Source: an uncultured Bacilli bacterium
Lineage (GTDB): Bacteria; Bacillota_I; Bacilli_A; RF39; UBA660
Direction: 5' to 3'
Assembly (NCBI GenBank): GCA_934096175.1
Contig: CAKOLG010000012.1
Span: 1 to 41,632 of the forward strand
Length of the DNA: 41,632 nt
Shown here: positions 1 to 7,641 of the stretch, one piece after another
Layout of the letters: every line of letters begins with the position of its first letter
Position numbering within the stretch: the stretch's first letter is position 1
Notes under the pieces: model-generated
Seen by the model: the letters and a program-made list of their open reading frames with translations, nothing else
The model's database searches: none
Told to the model about the DNA's origin: nothing
Position numbers and translations under genes: made by a program

Positions 1-23
1 AACATACATAATTTTACTGCACG

Positions 24-55
24 AAAGGCTAATGAAAAATCATTAGCCTTTTTCC
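24..55 (+). terminator. Intrinsic terminator of an upstream gene
   Basis: An 11-bp perfect stem (24-34 with 41-51) closes a 6-nt loop and runs into a short T tract. It would end a plus-strand transcript entering from the left edge. The gene it serves is outside the window. Confidence 0.8.
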
Positions 56-89
56 CATTTCAAAAAATATTAAATATTTAGTAAAATAA

Positions 90-111
90 AAACTACTCAA
101 ATGAGTAGTTT
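90..111 (-). terminator. Terminator downstream of tRNA-Arg
   Basis: A 9-bp stem (90-98 with 103-111) has loop AAAT. On the minus strand it is followed by TTTATTTTA, just downstream of the 3' end of the tRNA. Confidence 0.75.
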
Positions 112-120
112 ATTTAAAAC

Positions 121-197
121 TGGTGTCCCCGAAGTGATTCGAACACTTGACCGTACGCTTAGAAGGCGTATGCTCTATCCAGCTGAGCTACGAGGAC
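121..197 (-). tRNA. tRNA-Arg (anticodon UCU)
   Basis: The reverse complement folds as a 76-77-nt cloverleaf. The acceptor arm starts GTCCTCG and pairs with CGGGGAC; the D-arm contains AGCTCAGCTGGATAGAGC; the anticodon stem TACGC/GCGTA closes loop CTTCTAA, giving anticodon TCT (reads AGA/AGG). The T-loop is GTTCGAATC and the 3' CCA is encoded. AGA is a heavily used arginine codon in the neighbouring genes, which fits a need for this tRNA. Confidence 0.97.
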
Positions 198-217
198 ATA
201 ACCAACAGAACAAATTG

Positions 218-246
218 ATTATATAACAAAACAAACTAGTTTTCAA
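218..246 (-). promoter_or_regulatory. Sigma-A promoter of tRNA-Arg
   Basis: On the minus strand TTGAAA (complement of 241-246) and TATAAT (complement of 218-223) are separated by exactly 17 nt. The expected start is about 14 nt before the mature tRNA. The promoter overlaps the last codons of the upstream gerM-like gene. Confidence 0.8.
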
Positions 247-1162
247 GTCTAAATTGATCAATTTGTTCCGAATTTATTAAAAAGACCACTTCATCTATGC
301 CCAATGTATCATGAATCGAATAATAAATTGCATATTTTACTTCTTCTTTTAACTTTCCGTCGTAAACACTATTTAATAAAACTTCATTAAAATTCATAAT
401 TATATTATTTTCATTAAATTCATAGTTCATTAATTCGACTTGATAGTTTAAATGGCTTGATAAATTACTATTATTAAAAGAATTTGTTTTCAAATTTTTA
501 ATAACTATATCAATTTTATCATTTTCATCATTGACTATATGCGATATAGGAATGTAGTAGTTACCATAGCTATCAAGGTAATAAACAGTAACCATTTTAG
601 TATCATAAAAAGTGCTTATATCATACACTTTATTTATTCCAAAAGATCTATCCAAATATAAATCGATTTTTTTATGACTTTGAGGTAATTCCAATAATTT
701 TTCTCCCTCTATAAAAATCATAATCTTTTTTACTTCATTTATTGTAGTAAGCGAAAAAACTAACGCTTCAATCATTTTTTCTTCATCATCAACTGCCACA
801 TTCAAAAAATTTTTATTAAAATTTAATTTTAATAAACCATCTTGCAAAGAAAATTCTTTTAAAATTGTACCACTCGGAATAATAGGTTTAAACCCATCAG
901 GAATATTGTCATTTAAACTACTATCAATTGTTAAACTATCAACAATTTCTTTAATTCGTTCATTTACACTAGTAGAAGAGCTCGCCATGTCAACCATACT
1001 TACATATTTTTTTTCATCAATTAAGTAAATTTTATTATACTTTTTTTCTTGTTCAATGTTAATATGTTGCTGTAATTCCTGTGGAAAACTATACAAAATT
1101 AATGCTACTAACAAAAATAACGTACTAATTAAAATTTTTTTAAAAGTCATTCTTTTTACCAT
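236..1162 (-). CDS. gerM: GerM-like sporulation/germination protein (two GerMN domains)
   Basis: Predicted membrane-anchored GerM, needed in Bacillus for sporulation and spore germination. One N-terminal TM segment (about residues 5-27) precedes an extracytoplasmic part with two GerMN repeats. The first repeat (about 80-170) holds the run GTILKEFSLQDGLLKLNFN; the second (about 190-305) starts near VTVYYLDSYGNYYIPISHIV. The length (308 aa) is a little below the 366 aa of B. subtilis GerM. An ATG four codons upstream (1174) forms part of the SD itself (GGGTGG), so the start at 1162 is preferred. The gene is the last of a minus-strand group with gerE and spoIIIAH, which supports a sporulation role. 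Confidence 0.82.
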   Translation of the reverse strand: MVKRMTFKKILISTLFLLVALILYSFPQELQQHINIEQEKKYNKIYLIDEKKYVSMVDMASSSTSVNERIKEIVDSLTIDSSLNDNIPDGFKPIIPSGTILKEFSLQDGLLKLNFNKNFLNVAVDDEEKMIEALVFSLTTINEVKKIMIFIEGEKLLELPQSHKKIDLYLDRSFGINKVYDISTFYDTKMVTVYYLDSYGNYYIPISHIVNDENDKIDIVIKNLKTNSFNNSNLSSHLNYQVELMNYEFNENNIIMNFNEVLLNSVYDGKLKEEVKYAIYYSIHDTLGIDEVVFLINSEQIDQFRLEN

Positions 1163-1208
1163 TTTACCACCCATTAAATTATATTAATAAAATTAAATAT
1201 TTAGACAT

Positions 1209-1230
1209 ATAAAAACCCTCATCGAGGGTT
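1209..1230 (-). terminator. Terminator after gerE
   Basis: A 7-bp GC-containing stem (AACCCTC 1214-1220 with GAGGGTT 1224-1230) has an ATC loop and a minus-strand TTTTTATA tail. It overlaps the gerE stop codon. gerM, immediately downstream, is therefore probably expressed partly from its own promoter. Confidence 0.75.
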
Positions 1231-1432
1231 ATAATTCAATTTCCTTTAATTTTAATAATTCAACAACTGCTTGACTTCTCCCATTAACGCCAAGTTTTTG
1301 AATAACGTTAGATATATGATTTCGTACCGTTTTTTCACTAATATTTAATTTCACAGCTATCATATGCGTAGAATTGTTTAGTACAAGCAAGTCAAATATT
1401 TCTTTTTCTCTATTAGTTAGTATATTCTTCAT
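1229..1432 (-). CDS. gerE: GerE, late mother-cell transcription regulator
   Basis: A 67-aa protein that is a bare LuxR-type helix-turn-helix, the hallmark of GerE, which tunes SigK-dependent coat genes late in the mother cell. The motif TNREKEIFDLLV opens the domain. ISEKTVRNHISN is the recognition-helix segment and KLGVNGRSQAVVELL closes it, nearly matching B. subtilis GerE (74 aa). There is no receiver domain. SD AGAAAGAGAG precedes the ATG. The neighbours gerM and spoIIIAH, and sigK 12 kb away, fit the assignment. Confidence 0.93.
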   Translation of the reverse strand: MKNILTNREKEIFDLLVLNNSTHMIAVKLNISEKTVRNHISNVIQKLGVNGRSQAVVELLKLKEIEL

Positions 1433-1486
1433 AAATATCTCTCTTTCTACTTTTCAATATATTATATGAAGAACACAAGAAATAGG

Positions 1487-1978
1487 TTAATTAAATTTAA
1501 CCGTTATATATTTATTATCCTTAAAATTTTCTTGAACCTTTCTTATTATATTATTAGCAATTTCATAATTATGTTCCTTTGAATCAATAACAATAGTTAC
1601 ATTACCACCATTAATTTTTACAAAAGAATCACATTTAAACTCATTTTTGATTATTTTTTCTATATTTTGTTCTAATCCCTTATTATTAGAAAGTTCCAAT
1701 AAATTATTATATGCATCATTTTTTTCTATAGCACTAGTTGTTTCGCTCAAAATAACGTCTTTTAGTTCATTCATAGTATTTAGCATTTCTTCATCACTTT
1801 GAACTCTTAATGCAACCAATTCGGTATTTTCATTAACAACCAGGGTAGTGTCATCAACATTTGCTTCATTTTGAATAAGACCTTGAATATTACTCTCATT
1901 CATACTGACGTAAAAGATGCTTAATACTAATATGATACTAAATAATGTTACAAACCATAGATTTTGTCTATTAACCAT
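1487..1978 (-). CDS. spoIIIAH: Stage III sporulation protein AH
   Basis: SpoIIIAH is the mother-cell membrane half of the SpoIIIAH-SpoIIQ channel that links mother cell and forespore. The 163-aa protein has one N-terminal TM (about 8-26) and a linker. The C-terminal ring-building (YscJ/FliF-like) domain (about 75-163) ends in the typical NVTIVI...IIRKVQE region. It is shorter than B. subtilis SpoIIIAH (218 aa), mainly in the linker. SD GGAGG sits upstream of the ATG. It stands alone here, with no spoIIIAA-AG beside it, and is divergent from a small membrane protein gene. Confidence 0.85.
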   Translation of the reverse strand: MVNRQNLWFVTLFSIILVLSIFYVSMNESNIQGLIQNEANVDDTTLVVNENTELVALRVQSDEEMLNTMNELKDVILSETTSAIEKNDAYNNLLELSNNKGLEQNIEKIIKNEFKCDSFVKINGGNVTIVIDSKEHNYEIANNIIRKVQENFKDNKYITVKFN

Positions 1979-2081
1979 ATTATTCCTCCAATATCTAATA
2001 AATAATATTAATTTACATCAAAAATTATACTTTTATTTTACTAATTTCTTAAATTATATTATTATATTAACAGGTGATATT

Positions 2082-2519
2082 ATGCAAAGAAGAAAAAAAA
2101 TAATGCCTTATCTAATAATTTTATTCATCTTTTTCCTTGGCATAAATTTTGTTTATGCAAGCACTACTGCAAAATTAAATTTCTGTGAATATGCCGGAAC
2201 AATAAGAGTGATGAAAATAATTGGCTATTTAATTACCATAATTAAAATAGTTGTCCCAATTTTAATTATTGCTTTTGCAATGATGGATTTGACTAAAGTT
2301 TTAATTTCAGGAAAAACAGAAGATTTATCAAAGATTACAGTTATGATTATAAAAAGAATTATTGCTGGATTCATAATCTTTTTAATTCCTACTTTAATGA
2401 ACTATATTTTTAATAACTTGATAGATAATAATGATTCAAATTTTCAAGCTTGTACGACATGTCTTTTTAATACTAAAGAATGCGTCATTCCTGTAACTGA
2501 TCCCAAAATAGAAAAATAG
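2082..2519 (+). CDS. Small pilin-like (TrbC/VirB2-type) membrane protein
   Basis: A 145-aa protein with an apparent signal peptide (residues 1-26, ending in VYA) and two hydrophobic helices (about 43-66 and 84-104). A short charged loop (SGKTEDLSK) lies between the helices, and a Cys-rich tail ends in ACTTCLFNTKEC. This topology resembles VirB2/TrbC-like proteins of gut Firmicutes, but the match is to a pattern, not a strong family motif. The frame is open from 1917, yet the SD (ACAGGTGAT) and signal peptide place the start at 2082. It diverges from spoIIIAH across about 100 bp. Function unknown. Confidence 0.7.
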   Translation: MQRRKKIMPYLIILFIFFLGINFVYASTTAKLNFCEYAGTIRVMKIIGYLITIIKIVVPILIIAFAMMDLTKVLISGKTEDLSKITVMIIKRIIAGFIIFLIPTLMNYIFNNLIDNNDSNFQACTTCLFNTKECVIPVTDPKIEK

Positions 2520-2540
2520 CGAACTATTTTTCTTTTTTTT
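2511..2540 (+). terminator. Terminator after pilin-like gene
   Basis: A 9-bp stem GAAAAATAG/CTATTTTTC with loop CGAA is followed by eight T. It includes the stop codon of the upstream gene and separates it from the bacteriocin locus. Confidence 0.85.
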
Positions 2541-2597
2541 ACTCTTCAAAAGGAAATAACTCCTTAATGTAAAAAATATATAGTGAAGGGAGTTAAA

Positions 2598-4631
2598 ATG
2601 AAAAAAGAATTTATAGTCAGGCAAAATGATATAACAGATTGCGGTATCTGTTGCTTGGAATCTATAATAAAATACTACAATGGCTTTGTTCCATTAGAAA
2701 CTTTAAGATTGGATACAAAAACTAATTATACTGGTACATCAGCTTTTAATTTAATAAACACAGCTCAAAAATATGGCTTTAATGCTTTTGGCAGAAAAAT
2801 TATTGATATAAATGATATTAAAATATTACCAGCAATCGCACACCTTGAATTGGCTAATGGTTTAACACATTTTGTTGTTATATACAAAATAACAAAGAGT
2901 AGTATATATATAATGGATCCAGCTAAAGGTTATAAAAAAGAAGATAAAAAAACATTTTTAAAGAACTGGACACATGTAATTTTAATTTTTAAGCCGTATA
3001 AAACAGTTCCTTTTATTAAACAATCAAATAGTATTAAAAGCCTGTTTTTAGCAATATTGAACACAGAAAAAGACTTAATCAAAAAAATAATATTTACAAG
3101 TGCAATAATTACAATATTTTCCATAATAATAAGCTATTATTTAAAAATAATTTTATCCTCTGTAGAAAATAATTACATTACAAGTACAATAATTATAATC
3201 ATTATATTCTTAGTCTTCCATATTTATAAAATATACCTAAATCACTATAGAAATAATTTATTAATTTACTTAAATAAAAATATAGATGTAAAAATAATTC
3301 TAAATTTTATAAATCACATATTTAAACTCCCTTTAAATATTATCAAAAGTAGAACATCAGGCGAAATACTAACAAGAATAAAAGAATTAAACAATATTAA
3401 AGAACTATTTTCTGAAATATTAGTAACTTTATTCATCGATATGAGCTTAGTCATTTGTTCAATATATTTTTTGTATACAATAAACAACAAATTATTTTTA
3501 ATTCTTTGCATAATTTGTTTGATTTATATGATAGTTGGTTCTGTATTCGGACCAATAATTTACAAAAAATTAAATGATAATATTGATATTGAAACAGAAT
3601 TTAATTCTGATTTGGTTGAAAAAGTAGACAGTATCGAAAGTATTAAATATTTAAATATTACCAATAAAATAACCAACGATATAGGAAATAAATACATAAA
3701 ATATTTAAAAAATTCTTTTAATTATTCAATATTTATTAATAAATTTGAGGCAATAAAAAGTTCAATACATGAAATCGGCTTATTCCTTATTACAAGCATG
3801 GGGATTTATTTTATAACAACTAATGATCTACAATTACTATCACTCCTTACCTTCGATTCACTTTTATATTATTTTATAAATCCTATTGAAAACTGTATCA
3901 ATCTTATTCCAAAATTTATGTTAGTAAAATTATCAATAAATAAAGTTAATGAATTTATTAATATTGATGATGAAAAAATTGGTTTAAAAGAACAATTTGT
4001 TAATGGAACTATAAAGTTTAGTAATGTTAGCTATTCTTATGATGATTATGAATATATTTTAAAAAATTTTAATATAAACATTCCTTTTAAAAGTCATTTA
4101 ACTATACAAGGGCATAGCGGTTGTGGGAAGAGTACGTTGTGCAAAATGTTAAATAGGAGTATCGACGATTATAAAGGAATTATAACTATAAATGATATTA
4201 ATATAAAAGATTATTCGATCAATACTTTAAGAAGCAACATACTATATGTTTCGCAACGCGAAAAGCTATTTACTGCATCGATAAAAGAAAATATTTTATT
4301 AGGTAAAAAAATTTCTAAACAAAAACTCAATCAAATATTAAAAATAACTAAAGTGGATGAAATAATCAAAAACAAAAGTTTTAGATTAGAATCTATGTTA
4401 TTTGACTCCGGTTACAACTTAAGCGGCGGTGAACGTCAACGGATTATATTAGCACGAGCATTAATATTTAATCCTGAGATACTTATCTTAGATGAATCAT
4501 TAAGTGAACTTGATCCCGAAGCAGAAAAAAATATTCTGCTATCTCTAGATAAATATTTAAAAGATAAAACATTAATTTATATTTCCCATAGTAATCACAA
4601 TTATTTAAAAAACAGGATAGAAATAGGTTAA
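2598..4631 (+). CDS. Peptidase C39-containing ABC bacteriocin exporter
   Basis: A 677-aa ABC exporter that would cleave double-glycine leaders and export the peptides encoded downstream. The C39 peptidase domain (1-135) has oxyanion Gln9, catalytic Cys15 in QNDITDCGICC, His91 and Asp107, all intact. A six-TM domain follows (about 160-440). The NBD (about 455-677) has Walker A GHSGCGKST, signature LSGGERQR, Walker B ILILDES and the H-loop His in YISHS. The size is usual for the LagD/ComA family (about 700 aa). GAAGGGAG lies 5 nt before the ATG at 2598, so an in-frame GTG at 2583 is not preferred. It is first of four genes reading the same way. Confidence 0.93.
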   Translation: MKKEFIVRQNDITDCGICCLESIIKYYNGFVPLETLRLDTKTNYTGTSAFNLINTAQKYGFNAFGRKIIDINDIKILPAIAHLELANGLTHFVVIYKITKSSIYIMDPAKGYKKEDKKTFLKNWTHVILIFKPYKTVPFIKQSNSIKSLFLAILNTEKDLIKKIIFTSAIITIFSIIISYYLKIILSSVENNYITSTIIIIIIFLVFHIYKIYLNHYRNNLLIYLNKNIDVKIILNFINHIFKLPLNIIKSRTSGEILTRIKELNNIKELFSEILVTLFIDMSLVICSIYFLYTINNKLFLILCIICLIYMIVGSVFGPIIYKKLNDNIDIETEFNSDLVEKVDSIESIKYLNITNKITNDIGNKYIKYLKNSFNYSIFINKFEAIKSSIHEIGLFLITSMGIYFITTNDLQLLSLLTFDSLLYYFINPIENCINLIPKFMLVKLSINKVNEFINIDDEKIGLKEQFVNGTIKFSNVSYSYDDYEYILKNFNINIPFKSHLTIQGHSGCGKSTLCKMLNRSIDDYKGIITINDINIKDYSINTLRSNILYVSQREKLFTASIKENILLGKKISKQKLNQILKITKVDEIIKNKSFRLESMLFDSGYNLSGGERQRIILARALIFNPEILILDESLSELDPEAEKNILLSLDKYLKDKTLIYISHSNHNYLKNRIEIG

Positions 4632-4633
4632 AA

Positions 4634-5035
4634 ATGAAAGATGAAATACTACTATTACAAAAATACCCTAAACATAATAAAATAATTTCCATAATAATTT
4701 TACTTCCTTTAATTATAGCTTTGTTTTACTTTCAAACATATGATTCTTATAATACTATTGCTATTTATAATTGTGAAAAAACGTGTACAATCGAATTTAG
4801 CATACCATACTCCAAAAACTTTATTCTAGATTCGAATTTTAAAATACAATATAACAAAGATGAATATAACGTTGAAAATATTTATGTTAGTGAACCATAT
4901 TTAGATAACACAACATCTTATGAAGATGTAACTGTCACATCAGAATTAAAAACTAATAATAAAGTAATTAATATAAAATTACTTTATAATAAGCAAAGAA
5001 TAATAAAGAAGATACTTAATTTAATAAAAGGATGA
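4634..5035 (+). CDS. Single-TM accessory protein of the bacteriocin locus
   Basis: A 133-aa protein with one TM segment (about 19-35) and a polar, beta-rich exterior part containing two nearby cysteines (NCEKTC). It starts 2 nt after the exporter stop, so it is translationally linked to it. It may be a reduced membrane-fusion (HlyD/LagE-like) accessory factor or an immunity protein. The sequence alone does not decide, and no family motif was recognised. The basic C terminus ends directly before the first peptide gene. Confidence 0.7.
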   Translation: MKDEILLLQKYPKHNKIISIIILLPLIIALFYFQTYDSYNTIAIYNCEKTCTIEFSIPYSKNFILDSNFKIQYNKDEYNVENIYVSEPYLDNTTSYEDVTVTSELKTNNKVINIKLLYNKQRIIKKILNLIKG

Positions 5036-5044
5036 TGCAATTTA

Positions 5045-5200
5045 ATGAACAAACTAAATAATAATGAACTAATAAAAGTTAAAGGCGGGATTTTTAAAAT
5101 TGCCACAAGTAAATTAGCGATACTTGGAGCAATTGCAACATTTGCCATCGGTTTCGTCAGTGGCATAATGCGTCCATCTACCTGTAAATCAGAAAGCTAG
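5045..5200 (+). CDS. Double-glycine-leader peptide 1 (putative bacteriocin precursor)
   Basis: A 51-aa precursor. The leader is 15 residues and ends NELIKVKGG: Glu -8, Leu -7, Val -4 and Gly-Gly -2/-1 match the class II bacteriocin consensus cut by C39 peptidases. The mature part (36 aa, starting IFKIATSKL) has a hydrophobic helix with a GFVSG (GxxxG) motif, then RPSTCKSES, with one Cys and net positive charge. AAAGGATG, 10 nt upstream, overlaps the stop of the previous gene. GxxxG is typical of two-peptide (class IIb) bacteriocins. The peptide sequence itself was not recognised. Confidence 0.85.
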   Translation: MNKLNNNELIKVKGGIFKIATSKLAILGAIATFAIGFVSGIMRPSTCKSES

Positions 5201-5207
5201 GTAAAAA

Positions 5208-5357
5208 ATGAAAGAATACGAATTAATAAATATTAAAGGTGGCGCATTAAATGCCTCGCTTTTAAACGCTTTATCTAGAGGAACAGAAGTGATATATAAA
5301 ATTGGTCGCTCATTTGGTTCAACAATTAAAATGTTATTCTCTGGTAAACGATGCTAA
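5208..5357 (+). CDS. Double-glycine-leader peptide 2 (putative bacteriocin precursor)
   Basis: A 49-aa precursor, 7 nt after peptide 1. The 12-residue leader ends YELINIKGG, with Glu -8, Leu -7, Ile -4 and Gly-Gly in the same register as peptide 1. The mature part (37 aa, ALNASLLNALSRGTEVIYK...) is amphipathic and cationic, contains GRSFG (GxxxG) and ends in a terminal Cys. The shared leader, tandem position and one GxxxG per peptide suggest the partner of a two-peptide bacteriocin. The SD is weak (TAGGT), so coupling to peptide 1 is likely. Confidence 0.85.
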   Translation: MKEYELINIKGGALNASLLNALSRGTEVIYKIGRSFGSTIKMLFSGKRC

Positions 5358-5358
5358 T

Positions 5359-5384
5359 AAAAAGCCTTAATTAAGGCTTTTTTT
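5359..5384 (+). terminator. Terminator of the bacteriocin locus
   Basis: A near-perfect palindrome AAAAAGCCTTAA/TTAAGGCTTTTT continues into T-rich sequence. It begins 2 nt after the stop of peptide 2 and marks the end of the four-gene unit. Confidence 0.85.
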
Positions 5385-5501
5385 GTAACTTAAAAATTAG
5401 TAAAATAAAATCCTAAACGTAGATAAAAAAGTTTAAAAATAAAAAGTTGTAATAATAAAATAAAAAAATTCAATAAATAAGCACAATAAAAGACATTTTT
5501 C

Positions 5502-5530
5502 TTGTAAAAAAAATAATCAAGTGTTATAAT
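5502..5530 (+). promoter_or_regulatory. Sigma-A promoter of rpsU-yqeY
   Basis: TTGTAA (5502-5507) and TATAAT (5525-5530) are 17 nt apart, giving a 5' leader of about 25 nt before rpsU. Confidence 0.8.
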
Positions 5531-5561
5531 CATTAATAGCAAATGAAGGGAGGGAGATTAA

Positions 5562-5750
5562 ATGACTAAAGTAGTAGTGCAAAATGGTAACATTGATAGC
5601 GCATTAAAGAAATTTAAAATCAAAGTAGCTAAAAGTGGAGTCCCTTCAGAACTTAAAAAAAGAAAATGTTATGACAAGCCAGGCGTAAAAAAACGTGAAG
5701 CAAAAAAAGAAATGATTAGAAATTCTAGAAAACGTAGAAGAAATGATTAA
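5562..5750 (+). CDS. rpsU: 30S ribosomal protein S21
   Basis: A 62-aa basic protein of the small ribosomal subunit. N-terminal VQNGNIDSALKKFK is typical of bS21, followed by KPGVKKREAKKEM and a basic tail SRKRRR. SD GGGAGGGAG precedes the ATG. It is followed by yqeY, 8 nt after its stop codon, as in many Firmicutes. Confidence 0.97.
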   Translation: MTKVVVQNGNIDSALKKFKIKVAKSGVPSELKKRKCYDKPGVKKREAKKEMIRNSRKRRRND

Positions 5751-5767
5751 TTAAAGGAATGATACAA

Positions 5768-6211
5768 ATGACTTTAGTTGAACAAATTACTAAAGATTTA
5801 ACTGCTGCAATGAAAAATCAAGATAAATTCACATTGTCAGTATTAAGAATGCTAAAAAGTTCTATACAATTAGAAAAAATTAGCAAAAATCACGATTTAA
5901 ACGACGAAGAAGCAATTGCTGTAATAAAAAAACAAGTAAAGATGCGTCGAGATAGTATTGAAGAGTTTACAAAATATGGCAAGACAGAAGAAATTGAAAA
6001 TCTTCAAAAAGAAATTGATTGCTTGTCTGTTTACTTACCAGAAGAAATGCCTATTGAAGAAGTTAATCAAATAATTGATGAAATAATTGTGGAACTAAAG
6101 CCAACAGGTATAAAAGATATGGGTAAAATCATGAAAGAAGCTACAGATCGCTTTAAAGGTCGAGCTGACATGAGTGCAGTAAGTAAAATAGTTAAAGAAA
6201 AGTTACAATAG
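5768..6211 (+). CDS. yqeY: GatB/YqeY domain protein
   Basis: A 147-aa YqeY-family protein related to the tail domain of GatB, which contacts tRNA in the amidotransferase. The role of the stand-alone form is not established. The whole length is covered: an N-terminal helical part (LKSSIQLEKI, about 30-45) and the C-terminal KPTGIKDMGKIMKEA...VSKIVKEKL three-helix domain. SD AAAGGA lies 9 nt before the ATG at 5768, so an in-frame ATG at 5759 is too close to it. The family length is about 148 aa. Confidence 0.95.
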   Translation: MTLVEQITKDLTAAMKNQDKFTLSVLRMLKSSIQLEKISKNHDLNDEEAIAVIKKQVKMRRDSIEEFTKYGKTEEIENLQKEIDCLSVYLPEEMPIEEVNQIIDEIIVELKPTGIKDMGKIMKEATDRFKGRADMSAVSKIVKEKLQ

Positions 6212-6233
6212 AAGACTAACAAGTCTTCTTTTT
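6210..6233 (+). terminator. Terminator after yqeY
   Basis: GAAGACT/AGTCTTC stem with loop AACA and a T6 tail, directly at the yqeY stop codon. Confidence 0.85.
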
Positions 6234-6258
6234 TCATATAATTAATTGGTGGTCAAAC

Positions 6259-6501
6259 ATGTTAATAGGTAATATTAAAAATTTTCTATGTGAAAACGAT
6301 TACAATATCAATATTTACAAAAATAGCTTATATATTAATAATTATCAAAATTTAGAACATATTTCTGATAATTTATTAATAATTAAATTTAATGACTTTA
6401 ACCTTAAAGTTAATGGTTCAGAATTTACAGTACAAAAAATGGTTTGTGGCGAAATACTATTTAATGGCAAAATAGAAAGCTTAAAATTTGAATATAAATA
6501 A
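6259..6501 (+). CDS. yqfC: Sporulation protein YqfC
   Basis: An 80-aa YqfC/YabP-type protein. The core (residues about 25-60) LYINNYQNLEHISDNLLIIKF carries the usual beta-strand pattern. The following VNGSEF segment and the end GEILFNGKIESLKFEY match the family's I-x-G-x-I-x-x-L-x-F ending. Family members are mother-cell (SigE) proteins of unclear function. It overlaps yqfD by 14 nt, the conserved Firmicute pair. SD TTGGTGGTC is about 8 nt upstream. Confidence 0.87.
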   Translation: MLIGNIKNFLCENDYNINIYKNSLYINNYQNLEHISDNLLIIKFNDFNLKVNGSEFTVQKMVCGEILFNGKIESLKFEYK

Positions 6502-7630
6502 TTTAATAGAAGTAACTATAAATACTACAAACCATAACCAAACTATTAGGCTTTTAAAATATAAAAATATTAATATATACAAAATAAACTATCAAAAAAA
6601 TAAAGTAATTATAAAAATAAAAGCTAAAGACTTAGATAAAATTAATAAATTATATCAAATTGATAATATAAATTATCTTGGTATAAAAACAATATTTCAT
6701 AATTTTAAAAAAACAATATTAAATTTAATATCTATAACGCTTATTATAACTTTAATTGTATTTTACACAAATATAATAGTAAAAATAGATTTAACAACAG
6801 AAAATACTGAACTACGCAAATACATATTAAACGAATTAGATAAAAATGATTTAAATACTTATTCGTTTGTGAAAAATGATGAAACCTTGCTTCAAATTAA
6901 AAACAAAATTCTTGAAGCAAGCAAAGATAAAATAGAGTGGATTAATATTGAACGCGTAGGTATGAAATATTTAGTGAAAATTGAACCGAAAAAGTCAAAA
7001 AGTCCACAAGAAGAGTTAAAATATTGTCATGTTATAGCAATTAAAGATGGAACGATTTCCAAAATTATCAGTCAAAACGGCACCGAAATAACTGATGTTA
7101 ATGATTCTGTAAAAAAAGGCGATATTTTAATCAGCGGTGATATAAAGTTGAATGAAACAACAAAAAATCACGTTTGTGCAACAGGAAAAGTATACGCCAA
7201 AACTTGGTATACAATAGATGTTTCAACTACTAAAACCTATGAAGAAAAAATAAAAAAATCAAATTTTCGATATAATCTATTACTAAATTATAAAAATAAA
7301 TCACAAAAAATATTTAAAAGTCGCATCAAAAATAGTATCGAAGAAAATAATAAAATAATTGATTTATTTGGCTTAAAGCTCTATGTTCAAAAAGAATATG
7401 AGTCAGAAATTAATATTTTAAAATATGATACAAAAACGTTGGAGGAAAAGATCAACAAAATAGTAAAAGAAAAAATGTTACCGACAATAAAAGAAGATGG
7501 TAAAATTATTACACAAAAAGTTTTGAAAAAAGTAGAAAATGATAGTACAATAGAGATGACAATATTTATAGTAGTGGAAGAACAAATAGGTTTAACACAA
7601 GAAATAGAAGAACAAGATATTATTGAATAG
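6488..7630 (+). CDS. yqfD: Sporulation protein YqfD
   Basis: A 380-aa YqfD-family protein (398 aa in B. subtilis), a mother-cell membrane protein. An N-terminal IEVTINTTNHNQTIRLLKYKNI domain is followed by one TM (about 75-95). The exterior part has EWINIERVGMKYLVKI, then NGT-ITDVNDSVKKGDILISG, a swivelling/biotinyl-like segment typical of the family. TTG at 6488 is the only start that keeps the full N-terminal domain, and it overlaps yqfC. In B. subtilis phoH follows; here a VanZ-like gene does. Confidence 0.87.
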   Translation: MNINNLIEVTINTTNHNQTIRLLKYKNINIYKINYQKNKVIIKIKAKDLDKINKLYQIDNINYLGIKTIFHNFKKTILNLISITLIITLIVFYTNIIVKIDLTTENTELRKYILNELDKNDLNTYSFVKNDETLLQIKNKILEASKDKIEWINIERVGMKYLVKIEPKKSKSPQEELKYCHVIAIKDGTISKIISQNGTEITDVNDSVKKGDILISGDIKLNETTKNHVCATGKVYAKTWYTIDVSTTKTYEEKIKKSNFRYNLLLNYKNKSQKIFKSRIKNSIEENNKIIDLFGLKLYVQKEYESEINILKYDTKTLEEKINKIVKEKMLPTIKEDGKIITQKVLKKVENDSTIEMTIFIVVEEQIGLTQEIEEQDIIE

Positions 7631-7641
7631 GAAGTGCAAAT

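Noticed and set aside
1917..2081. Upstream extension of the pilin-like reading frame
   Set aside because: The extension overlaps the divergent spoIIIAH gene, lacks an SD, and would bury the signal peptide; the start at 2082 has an SD.
5385..5500. Further leader peptide or immunity gene after the bacteriocin terminator
   Set aside because: The stretch is AT-rich with stops in all frames and no SD followed by a frame of useful length.
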